Assembly: GCF_000808015.1 (NCBI RefSeq)
Contig: NZ_JWHR01000137.1
Span: 1-5,206, forward strand
Length of the DNA: 5,206 bases
Source: Terrisporobacter othiniensis
Lineage (GTDB): Bacteria; Bacillota; Clostridia; Peptostreptococcales; Peptostreptococcaceae
Reading direction: 5' to 3'
A program made the translations under genes and the position numbers. This document shows, one piece after another, positions 1-5,174 of the stretch (position 1 is its first letter; each line of letters opens with the position of its first letter). Below the pieces are notes generated by a model, which ran no database searches, was not told where the DNA came from, and saw nothing but the letters and a program-made list of their open reading frames with translations.

Positions 1-541
1 TCCAAGTTCTAACTCTTTGTATATTATAATAATTAGTGTAATTATTTAATATATCTTCAAATATACCTTCATAATTTAAATCCTCTGGAATAGTAATTTT
101 TAGTTGCATAGTTTTATCTTTAGGTTCTGTAAATTTTGTAATATGTAATCCAATCATTACAGCAGATATAATTAAAGTAAATAAAAAGCCATAAGCAATA
201 TATCCCATACCACAAGTAAGCCCAATTGCTAAAGTAAAAAATATATATGCAATATCTTTTGGATCTCCTGGGGCACTTCTAAAGCGAATTATAGAAAATG
301 CTCCAGCTAAAGAGAAGGCTCTAGCTACATTGTTGCCAACTAATAAAATAATTATAGATATTATTACAGGCAACATAATTAAAGTAGTACTAAATCCTGA
401 GCTTAAATTGGATTTTTGGTTAGTTTTCATGTAAACTACACTTATTAAAATTCCTAAAATAATAGATGTACCTACTATCAATAGTGAGTTCGTAATAGTA
501 ACAGATTCTCCTGTTATTGATAACATTATTTTATCTAACAT
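1..541 (-). CDS. DUF4956 domain membrane protein, 3' end beyond the window
   Basis: My translation of this strand gives 180 residues with no stop before the window edge; the family is usually somewhat over 200 residues, so a short C-terminal piece is missing. Hydrophobic segments lie at about residues 18-38, 52-70 and 97-132. Between the last two is the family hallmark: SLAGAFSIIRFR at 77-88 followed by SAPGDPKDIAYIF at 89-101. After residue 135 the chain becomes soluble and charged. The ATG overlaps the end of the upstream VTC gene by 7 bp (ATGTTAG), and a GAGG ribosome binding site lies 7 nt before it, so the two are probably translationally coupled. Known of the family: DUF4956 proteins are often encoded next to VTC-domain proteins, and in Bacillus and Clostridium often also next to CotH-type kinases. 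The molecular function is not established; a membrane partner of the VTC enzyme is an inference. Confidence 0.9.
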   Translation of the reverse strand, partial: MLDKIMLSITGESVTITNSLLIVGTSIILGILISVVYMKTNQKSNLSSGFSTTLIMLPVIISIIILLVGNNVARAFSLAGAFSIIRFRSAPGDPKDIAYIFFTLAIGLTCGMGYIAYGFLFTLIISAVMIGLHITKFTEPKDKTMQLKITIPEDLNYEGIFEDILNNYTNYYNIQRVRTW

Positions 542-1289
542 ATTTCAACCTCAACCCCCACTTCATTATTTTCTCTATTATTTAAGCAATACTTCATAAA
601 TTCATTTCCATACTTTGAAAAGTGAGTTGGATAAATTTTTAGTTCAGATAGAATTCTTGTAAACCATAAAGGTATTGCACCTAATATTTTAATTTCCATA
701 AGATATTTATTTTCTCCAACTACATCTTCACCAGAGCTACCTTCTTCTAATCGCAAATGATTTCTTCTCGTTAAAACTTTTGAATCAAAAGTGACTCTAA
801 AATCGGGATTATCTTTACAAAAGAAAGCGTTTCTTTCATAAGATATAAATACGGTAGGATAAACTTTTGTTTTACTAAGATAGTATTCTATTTCATTTAG
901 TACTTGTTTATCCATATAGTCCTTAACCATAGGTATCTTATGATTATATATAAAGTCATAAGCCTCCCCTAGTGTAAGAGAAAGTCTTCTTTTGCTTACA
1001 ATGCCTTTGATTTTTTTCTTCAGTTCTAAAAAAACCTTTTCATCAAGGCTGGTTGGAACTTTGTAACTCCTAAGCCTAAGCTTTTCTTTATAATATGGTT
1101 TTGAGATAGAGTGCCTTATTACATCATTATTTTTTGTGTCGTAATATATGTTATAAATACTGTAAGTATTATTGTTTTTACAGTATTTATCTGGATTCAT
1201 GTAATCTAGAAGTTTTGGAATTAATTTATTATACTGATTTTCTGTTATTAAAAATTTTTTTCATAACGCTTAAATGATTTTATTGCCAT
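535..1289 (-). CDS. VTC-domain protein (polyphosphate polymerase superfamily), apparent frameshift near the N-terminus
   Basis: The uninterrupted reading frame is 535-1200 (221 residues from an internal ATG), but the same frame stays open up to a TGA at 1261-1263 and that ATG has no ribosome binding site. The true start is the ATG at 1289, preceded by AGAGGTGA; it encodes MAIKSFKRYE and then reaches a stop at about 1250. The frames meet at an A7 tract (1254-1262 region). One more A would give RYEKKFLITE joined to the rest, about 251 residues. Family motifs in the 221-residue part: KLRLRSY 40-46, VFLELKKK 56-63, KRR 70-72, RNAFF 123-127, DFRVTFD 133-139, LMEIK 167-171 (Glu expected to bind metal) and SKYG 195-198. 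Known: VTC domains form a basic tunnel that makes polyphosphate from nucleotide in the eukaryotic Vtc4; the activity of bacterial homologues is less certain. RYE in the first strand is conserved, so the frameshift matters: pseudogene, slippage-expressed gene or sequencing error. Confidence 0.88.
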
Positions 1290-1294
1290 ATTTA

Positions 1295-1302
1295 TCACCT
1301 CT
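1295..1302 (-). promoter_or_regulatory. Ribosome binding site that fixes the VTC gene start
   Basis: AGAGGTGA lies 5 nt before the ATG at 1289. The internal ATG at 1200, which opens the longest intact frame, has only CTTCTAGATTAC before it and no purine-rich site. This places translation initiation upstream of the frameshift and shows that the longest intact frame does not begin at the natural start. Confidence 0.8.
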
Positions 1303-1356
1303 TTAGTAATTGTTTTACAGTAGGAGTATAATAATTTAACTTAAAAAGAAACTTAG

Positions 1357-1376
1357 AAAATATGTAAACATATTTT
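1357..1376. repeat. 20-bp palindrome upstream of the VTC gene, possible operator
   Basis: AAAATATGT and ACATATTTT form perfect 9-bp arms around a 2-bp centre. The element ends 68 bp before the VTC start. A TATACT that could be a minus-strand -10 box lies at 1325-1330, though no good -35 is visible at the right distance. A regulator-binding site is possible, but the arms are AT-rich and the regulator cannot be named. Without a following T tract in the minus direction it is not a convincing terminator. Confidence 0.4.
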
Positions 1377-1459
1377 TTAGTTAATAATAGAAATTATAGT
1401 TATCTTATATCAAATTGTTTAATGTGGTATCTATTATATAAAGAGTGGCTATTAATACT

Positions 1460-1552
1460 TTATGGTTTAAAATCTATTCTTGCTTTAGTAAATTCATATA
1501 TAAAGCCTTCTATTTTTTTGAAATTAAGATTGTAAATTATGCATTTTGTCAT
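1460..1552 (-). CDS. Small ORF, 30 residues, unknown function
   Basis: ATG at 1552 follows AGGGGTGAT with about 6 nt spacing, a ribosome binding site as strong as those of the large genes nearby, and a consensus-like promoter lies about 65 nt further upstream. The peptide starts MTKCIIYNLNFKKIEGF and ends ARIDFKP; it has one Cys, is mildly basic, and has no signal peptide or membrane segment. I do not recognise it. No terminator separates it from the VTC gene 170 bp downstream, so it may be the first gene or a leader ORF of that transcription unit. It could also be the remnant of a longer gene. The promoter plus ribosome site argue that it is translated. Confidence 0.45.
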   Translation of the reverse strand: MTKCIIYNLNFKKIEGFIYEFTKARIDFKP

Positions 1553-1616
1553 TTTAATCACCCCTAATTCTAATATTTTTATAACATTGGAGTTAAAATA
1601 AAATGTCCTTACTATT

Positions 1617-1643
1617 ATTATAGCATTATTTTTCAATTGTCAA
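1617..1643 (-). promoter_or_regulatory. Sigma-A type promoter reading toward the small ORF and VTC gene
   Basis: On the minus strand TTGACA (1643-1638) and TATAAT (1622-1617) are both perfect consensus hexamers. The spacer is 15 bp, shorter than the optimal 17, which would lower strength or suggest that an activator or spacer-length effect matters. Transcription would start near 1610 and give a leader of about 57 nt before the small ORF. Confidence 0.55.
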
Positions 1644-1666
1644 CTATAAATGATAATGAAACTAAC

Positions 1667-1695
1667 AAAAAAAGGAGAAATGACATATTTCCCCT
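1667..1695 (-). terminator. Intrinsic terminator after the BclA-like gene
   Basis: In the minus direction AGGGGAAAT pairs with ATTTCTCCT (9 bp including one G-U) around the 5-nt loop ATGTC and is followed directly by a run of T. It begins 18 nt after the stop codon of the gene ending at 1713. Confidence 0.85.
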
Positions 1696-1712
1696 AATTT
1701 GCAATCTATATT

Positions 1713-2237
1713 CTATCCGATTTTAACTATATTAATACTTGCACTACTGCCTTCTTTGTTATAACTATTAATATTTTTACTTTTATTTGAAAAACCATTA
1801 TTTTTAAGTTGTAGTAAAGTATTTTCTGGGATATAAATTATATCATCACCAATAATAGACATACAATTTTTATAATCAGGGTCGATTACTCCAAAAGTTC
1901 TTTGAATGTTTTTTTGTAGTACATTATTAATGTATAAACCTATACTTTGCTCAAGATGATCTTTTTTATCCTCTATATTAACTGGAATTTTATATATTAT
2001 ATGATATACGCCAGATTTATTAACTTTTATAGTAGTAGGATTAACAAGAAATATATCTTCATTATATATGTCTGTTATATTAAATGGAAAATACTCATTT
2101 AAACCTACGCTAACCCATTCTGTTTGTAAAAATGTTGCATAAGAACTTTCTTTATTACTGCGTTCTTTTAATATATTACAGAGGCTTTTTAATAAATGAT
2201 TATAATTTTTATTACAATCATTGAATTCTTCTTTCAT
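1713..2237 (-). CDS. C1q/TNF-like jelly-roll protein resembling the C-terminal domain of BclA-type spore-surface proteins
   Basis: A 174-residue protein without signal peptide or membrane segment. Residues 1-30 are charged and probably helical (HLLKSLCNILKERSNKE), recalling the short helix before the globular head in collagen-like clostridial proteins. Residues 33-174 follow the BclA/C1q pattern of beta strands: FLQTEWVSVG, NPTTIKVNKSGVYHIIYKI (67-84), SIGLYINN (98-105), GDDIIYIPENTLLQL (130-144) and the closing strand SSASINIVKIG (164-174). Known of the family: such heads trimerise, and BclA forms the hair-like nap of the exosporium. Here the Gly-X-Y collagen region is entirely absent. ATG at 2237 is preceded by AGGGGGTGA at 2245-2253. 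It lies 61 bp downstream of the patatin gene on the same strand with no terminator between. Spore-surface location is an inference; no substrate or partner can be named. Confidence 0.7.
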   Translation of the reverse strand: MKEEFNDCNKNYNHLLKSLCNILKERSNKESSYATFLQTEWVSVGLNEYFPFNITDIYNEDIFLVNPTTIKVNKSGVYHIIYKIPVNIEDKKDHLEQSIGLYINNVLQKNIQRTFGVIDPDYKNCMSIIGDDIIYIPENTLLQLKNNGFSNKSKNINSYNKEGSSASINIVKIG

Positions 2238-2257
2238 AGACGATTCACCCCCTAATA

Positions 2258-2286
2258 TATTTTATGATACGTTTTATAAAAAGGTT
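2258..2286 (-). promoter_or_regulatory. Possible sigma-K-like promoter before the BclA-like gene
   Basis: CATAAAATA (2266-2258) matches the CATANNNTA -10 of mother-cell sigma K/E factors, and AACC (2286-2283) gives the expected AC about 17 bp upstream. The gene it serves looks like a spore-surface protein, which fits. Against it: transcription would start close to the ribosome binding site, leaving a leader of only about 14 nt, and such short AT-rich motifs arise easily by chance here. Confidence 0.25.
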
Positions 2287-2298
2287 ACAAAATAAGAT

Positions 2299-3213
2299 TT
2301 AACTACGATAATATTTAAGATAATCATTAAAATTCCAACCTTCCAAAAATGACTTAGCAGAAATATATCCAGAATTAAATAAAGATTTTATTTGATCCTT
2401 TGATATATCAAAATCTACTGTATTTATACCCAAGGTTGGAATATTAACAATTCTAACAGCATCACAATCTTTAAAATATACTTCTTCACTTGTGGCAAGA
2501 CTTGTTTCCACCACATCCATTAAAAAAGGGATAAATCCATTTGGATTATTATTAGGTTTTTGTACATTATTATATAAATTCAAACCAAAGGTAGGCCATC
2601 TTGGATTGTCAGCTACATCAAATATCCAAATAGGGAAGTTGCTTAAAAGTCCACCATCAACAATATAACAAGGTTCCTTATCAGTATTTAGAACTATTGG
2701 CTCATAAAAAAACGGTATACTAAGACTCATTCTAACTGCTTTTGCTATTTCAAAATCAAGGGGATTTATATTATATTCAACAAGATCATCAGGTAAGGTA
2801 ATTAGTTTATGTCTAGTAACATCCGTTGCAATAACTTTTAATTTACTATTGTTATGAATATAAATATCTCTAAAATATTTTTTCCCTTTTTGCTCAAATT
2901 TTTTACTAAGAAAATTTTCTATATAATCTCCTGAATGTAGTCCCTTTGAAAGGAAGAGAGAAGCAGCTGACCCAACCAAAGGTATAGATTGTAATTTATT
3001 TTTATCTGCAAGCTTATTATAGTCTAAGTCATACATAATATCCTTAATTTCATTGGCACTATATCCTACAGCCACCAATGAAGCAACAATAGCACCTGCA
3101 GATGTACCAGCAACTCTTTTCCATGCATATCCTTGTTCTTCAAAGTAAGATATTGCACCTACAAGGGCTATCCCTTTGACACCGCCACCCTTGCACACCA
3201 AATCTGCATACAT
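2299..3213 (-). CDS. Patatin-like phospholipase
   Basis: A 304-residue alpha/beta hydrolase of the patatin family, expected to hydrolyse acyl esters of lipids with a Ser-Asp dyad. Oxyanion-hole loop KGGGVKG is at residues 8-14, the nucleophile elbow GTSAG at 36-40 (Ser38), and the catalytic Asp in DGG at 186-188 (Asp186). SLSIPFFYEP at 163-172 is the conserved block before the DGG strand. All catalytic elements are intact and the length is normal for a single-domain bacterial patatin. There is no signal peptide or clear membrane anchor, so it is probably cytoplasmic or delivered by another route. ATG at 3213 follows GGTGGTGAA at good spacing. A sigma-A-like promoter lies 64 bp upstream. It may share a transcript with the BclA-like gene downstream. 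The physiological lipid is unknown; no nucleotidyl cyclase is nearby, so a CBASS effector role is not supported. Confidence 0.93.
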   Translation of the reverse strand: MYADLVCKGGGVKGIALVGAISYFEEQGYAWKRVAGTSAGAIVASLVAVGYSANEIKDIMYDLDYNKLADKNKLQSIPLVGSAASLFLSKGLHSGDYIENFLSKKFEQKGKKYFRDIYIHNNSKLKVIATDVTRHKLITLPDDLVEYNINPLDFEIAKAVRMSLSIPFFYEPIVLNTDKEPCYIVDGGLLSNFPIWIFDVADNPRWPTFGLNLYNNVQKPNNNPNGFIPFLMDVVETSLATSEEVYFKDCDAVRIVNIPTLGINTVDFDISKDQIKSLFNSGYISAKSFLEGWNFNDYLKYYRS

Positions 3214-3276
3214 TATAATTCACCACCAATATTAAACTCGTACTTAAATAATTTAGTACAATACATAATATGTCTA

Positions 3277-3305
3277 AGTATAAAAAGATGATAAACTATA
3301 GTAAA
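3277..3305 (-). promoter_or_regulatory. Sigma-A-like promoter for the patatin gene
   Basis: TTTACT (3305-3300) and TATACT (3282-3277) are spaced 17 bp apart on the minus strand. They match the consensus at 4 and 5 of 6 positions. The start site would fall near 3270, giving a leader of about 57 nt before the ATG at 3213. Confidence 0.45.
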
Positions 3306-3318
3306 AAATAAAAATTCG

Positions 3319-3371
3319 TTTGGACTAACCCACAGCGTGGCGCTCTACTTTAGGAAACAACATTGCCCAAA
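3319..3371. other. Compact nested-hairpin element of unknown nature between cax and patatin genes
   Basis: Three nested stems can be drawn: TTTGG (3319-3323) with CCAAA (3367-3371), CTAA (3325-3328) with TTAG (3350-3353), and CCAC (3330-3333) with GTGG (3337-3340) around a 3-nt loop. AGCG/CGCT (3334-3344) offers an alternative inner hairpin. The block 3322-3345 is strikingly GC-richer than its surroundings. It folds equally on either strand. It does not match a riboswitch consensus that I can recall. It could be a structured leader or small RNA, or the hairpin end of a lost insertion sequence. Confidence 0.35.
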
Positions 3372-3390
3372 ATATATTTTCTTGAAATTA

Positions 3391-3420
3391 AAAAATAGTG
3401 GCATTATTACCACTATTTTT
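3391..3420 (-). terminator. Intrinsic terminator of the cax gene, symmetrical
   Basis: AAAAATAGTGG and CCACTATTTTT form a perfect 11-bp stem around an 8-nt loop. In the minus direction the stem ends in six T. It begins 11 nt after the cax stop codon. Because both arms carry A/T tracts it could also stop plus-strand transcription. Confidence 0.85.
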
Positions 3421-3430
3421 GTGAATATGA

Positions 3431-4474
3431 TTATATAATAAAGAAGGATGCTGAAATTATTAGATACACTGCTAGCAATTGAACTCCCTCTAACCAGTTA
3501 CACTCACCATCATGAGAAACTCTATTGGCAATTAAAACAGAGGCTATAAGTGCAATTAACTCAAACTCATTAAATACAATACTCATTGGTTTAAAAAATA
3601 AACTTAAGAAAATAAGCACTGGTGCAACAAATAAAATAATTTGAAGAGAAGAGCCTATGGCAATTTCCAGTGCCACATCCATTTTATCCTTTCTTGCCAT
3701 TATAACAGCTGTTGAGTGCTCAGCAGCGTTACCTATAATAGGTATTAATATTATACCAACAAAAAATTCACTCCAACCTAAAGCGCTAGTGATAGGCTCA
3801 ATACCATTAACTAAAAATTCACTTTCAATAGCTATTAAGATTGTTGCTACTACTAAAATAGTAATTGATTTTTTTAATGACCATTTAGGGTCGCCTTCTT
3901 CTTTTTCATCAGAGTTATATATATCTTTATGAGTACTAAAAGAAAAAACAAGACTAAGTACATAAATGATAATCATGACAACTGCAACAAAAATACTAAG
4001 ACCTTCATAGCGAGTATTTAATAAAGCAGGATCAACAGTATGAGTAAATAAAGCAGGTATACATAGGCCAAGTACTGCAAACAAAAGCATGGAAGAAGAC
4101 ACTTCACTAACTTTAACATTAAATTTTTGTGTCTTATACTTAAGGCCTCCAGCTAACATACTTGCACCTACAACAAGAAGAACATTTCCAATTACTGCTC
4201 CAGCAATAGAGGATTTTACTATATCAAACAATCCTTTTTTTAGAGCAAAGAAAGAAATAATAAGTTCTGTTGCATTTCCAAAAGTACCATTTAAGAACCC
4301 TCCAATTTTAGGGCCAGAGTAGAAGGATATTTCTTCTGTACCTTCACCCATTAAACCAGCAAGGGGAATGATGGATAAACAAGATAAAATAAACATAATA
4401 GTCCCAGAGGCATTGAGAAATTTTGCTATAAAACTGATGGGGATGAAAATTAACATATATTTTAAAATCTTCAT
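3431..4474 (-). CDS. cax: Calcium/proton exchanger, CAX family
   Basis: A 347-residue inner-membrane antiporter that exports Ca2+ (possibly other divalent cations) in exchange for protons. Size matches bacterial CAX proteins of about 350 residues. The two inverted-repeat signature motifs are present: GNATELI at 66-72 (Glu70) and GNAAEHS at 248-254 (Glu252); these acidic residues form the cation site. About eleven hydrophobic segments are visible. An acidic loop between the halves, about residues 183-197 (rich in Asp and Glu), corresponds to the family's cytoplasmic acidic region. The ATG at 4474 follows AGGAGG with 6-nt spacing, the best ribosome binding site in the window. The gene is monocistronic by appearance: a strong terminator closes it and a palindrome lies just upstream. 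Two plus-strand open frames across it are shadows. Confidence 0.95.
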   Translation of the reverse strand: MKILKYMLIFIPISFIAKFLNASGTIMFILSCLSIIPLAGLMGEGTEEISFYSGPKIGGFLNGTFGNATELIISFFALKKGLFDIVKSSIAGAVIGNVLLVVGASMLAGGLKYKTQKFNVKVSEVSSSMLLFAVLGLCIPALFTHTVDPALLNTRYEGLSIFVAVVMIIIYVLSLVFSFSTHKDIYNSDEKEEGDPKWSLKKSITILVVATILIAIESEFLVNGIEPITSALGWSEFFVGIILIPIIGNAAEHSTAVIMARKDKMDVALEIAIGSSLQIILFVAPVLIFLSLFFKPMSIVFNEFELIALIASVLIANRVSHDGECNWLEGVQLLAVYLIISASFFII

Positions 4475-4494
4475 AAATTTCCTCCTTATTAAAA

Positions 4495-4524
4495 TCTATA
4501 ATTAGGTTAACCTTAGAATTGCAA
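4495..4524 (-). promoter_or_regulatory. Candidate cax promoter with operator-like palindrome AGGTTAACCT in its spacer
   Basis: AGGTTAACCT at 4504-4513 is a perfect 10-bp palindrome inside a 14-bp near-palindrome (4502-4515). It sits 30 bp before the cax start. TTGCAA (4524-4519) and TATAGA (4500-4495) flank it with 18-bp spacing and could be -35 and -10 boxes (each 4 of 6 matches), which would put the palindrome where a repressor blocks polymerase. The leader would then be only about 14 nt, which is a weakness. The TTAGGTTA half-site recalls DtxR-family metal regulators, but the regulator is not known. Confidence 0.35.
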
Positions 4525-4614
4525 ATTATTCTTGGATGAAATAATTTATATAAATTCCTAGTAGGATATAATATAAACATTAAACATAGTAAAATAAAGA
4601 AAATAGTAATATAT

Positions 4615-4652
4615 TTAAAAATTAAAATTAATTATTCTAACTTAATTTTTAA
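4615..4652. repeat. Inverted repeat, 11-bp arms, AT-only
   Basis: TTAAAAATTAA (4615-4625) and TTAATTTTTAA (4642-4652) are perfect inverted copies separated by 16 bp. With only A and T in the arms this may be chance or a weak hairpin upstream of cax. Confidence 0.3.
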
Positions 4653-4754
4653 TATAAAATAACTCATAATCTTATTATTTCTAACAAGTAAAACTTACTT
4701 TAAACCAATTAAAGATTTTAAAATATATAAAATATTACTTTGATAAGAATTCTG

Positions 4755-4782
4755 TATACTTTAGTTAATTGGTTAACAAATT
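4755..4782 (+). promoter_or_regulatory. TATACT box followed by a GTTAAC palindrome, possible plus-strand promoter/operator
   Basis: TATACT at 4755-4760 could be a -10 box; no good -35 is visible. At 4767-4782 AATTgGTTAACaAATT is symmetric at 14 of 16 positions, and it would cover the start site. Its GTTAAC core is the same as in the palindrome before cax (4504-4513), so the same regulator could bind both. This is inference from short motifs. Confidence 0.22.
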
Positions 4783-4863
4783 TTAAAATAAAAAAGGAAT
4801 TATTTATATAGAAAAGAATATTATATATAAACCTAGTTATTTTAAACATTGAACAGATATTAA

Positions 4864-4939
4864 AATGTGTGAAATCCCCCACATTCTAAATAATTAGAGT
4901 TATTTAGCACCTTATGAATTTTGTATAAGGTGTTTTTTT
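4864..4939 (+). ncRNA. Candidate small RNA: three consecutive hairpins ending in a terminator
   Basis: Hairpin 1: AATGTG (4864-4869) with CACATT (4880-4885), its loop carrying a run of C. Hairpin 2: CTAAATAA (4886-4893) with TTATTTAG (4900-4907), perfect 8 bp around a 6-nt loop. Hairpin 3: the terminator at 4906-4939. The stems abut without gaps, and there is no plus-strand gene upstream to which the terminator could belong. C-rich loops that pair with ribosome binding sites are a known feature of Firmicute small RNAs such as RsaE. The 5' end and promoter are not defined; a TATACT at 4755 is one option. Confidence 0.35.
4906..4939 (+). terminator. Intrinsic terminator, plus strand
   Basis: CACCTTAT (4908-4915) pairs with ATAAGGTG (4925-4932) around a 9-nt loop; one G-U and one A-T pair extend the stem. 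Seven T follow at 4933-4939. The minus direction lacks a T tract, so it acts only on plus-strand transcripts, though no plus-strand gene is in the window. Confidence 0.75.
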
Positions 4940-5102
4940 CTATATTTTTTTAACAAAGATAATTAAATATTTAATAAACATAACTTATTAATCAAAAACA
5001 TTTTTATATGTGTTATAAAAAACATTTATAGAGTAAATAATATTATTATAAACATTTAATACTTATACCCAATAAGATGAAAAACCTTTTACCTTAAAAA
5101 GG

Positions 5103-5123
5103 GACCTAATCAGGTCTTTTTTT
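5103..5123 (+). terminator. Short intrinsic terminator, plus strand, possibly bidirectional
   Basis: GACCT (5103-5107) and AGGTC (5112-5116) form a 5-bp stem with a 4-nt loop followed by seven T. In the minus direction the stem is followed by CCTTTTT, so leftward transcripts may also stop. A preceding hairpin CCTTTT/AAAAGG (5085-5102) abuts it. Confidence 0.55.
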
Positions 5124-5174
5124 AAGTTGTTCTTTATAAAACTCTGAATAAATATATATTAACTTTATACACCA

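Larger units (their letters stand above)
4525..5174. other. Long AT-rich stretch without a protein gene
   Basis: I read both strands and found no open frame with a credible ribosome binding site. The stretch holds an AT-only inverted repeat (4615-4652), a GTTAAC palindrome (4767-4782), a possible plus-strand small RNA with three hairpins (4864-4939) and a further terminator (5103-5123). The rest, notably 4653-4754 and 4940-5080, shows only A/T-rich low-complexity sequence, including three loose copies of AAACATTT. Confidence 0.6.

Noticed and set aside
2299..3213. Patatin as a CBASS-type anti-phage effector
   Set aside because: CapV-like effectors are encoded beside a CD-NTase cyclase; none is in this window, and the neighbours are a CAX exchanger and a BclA-like protein.
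3657..3932. Plus-strand open frame of 91 codons
   Set aside because: It lies wholly inside the well-supported cax gene in antisense, has no family resemblance and no ribosome binding site.
4089..4322. Plus-strand open frame of 77 codons
   Set aside because: Antisense shadow of cax, covering the conserved GNATE region of the exchanger on the other strand.
4344..4580. Minus-strand open frame of 78 codons overlapping the cax start
   Set aside because: It is out of frame with cax, overlaps its ribosome binding site and start, and its own start lacks a ribosome binding site.
4615..4652. AT-only inverted repeat as a terminator or origin element
   Set aside because: No GC pairs to stabilise a stem, no adjacent gene end, and no DnaA-box cluster around it.
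4719..4850. Minus-strand open frame of about 43 codons starting near 4850
   Set aside because: No ribosome binding site, composition dictated by AT-rich sequence, and it runs against the candidate small RNA promoter region without any coding signature.
5079..5099. Six-codon plus-strand ORF just before the 5103-5123 terminator, as an attenuator leader peptide
   Set aside because: No ribosome binding site, no run of a regulatory amino acid, and no plus-strand gene follows for it to regulate.
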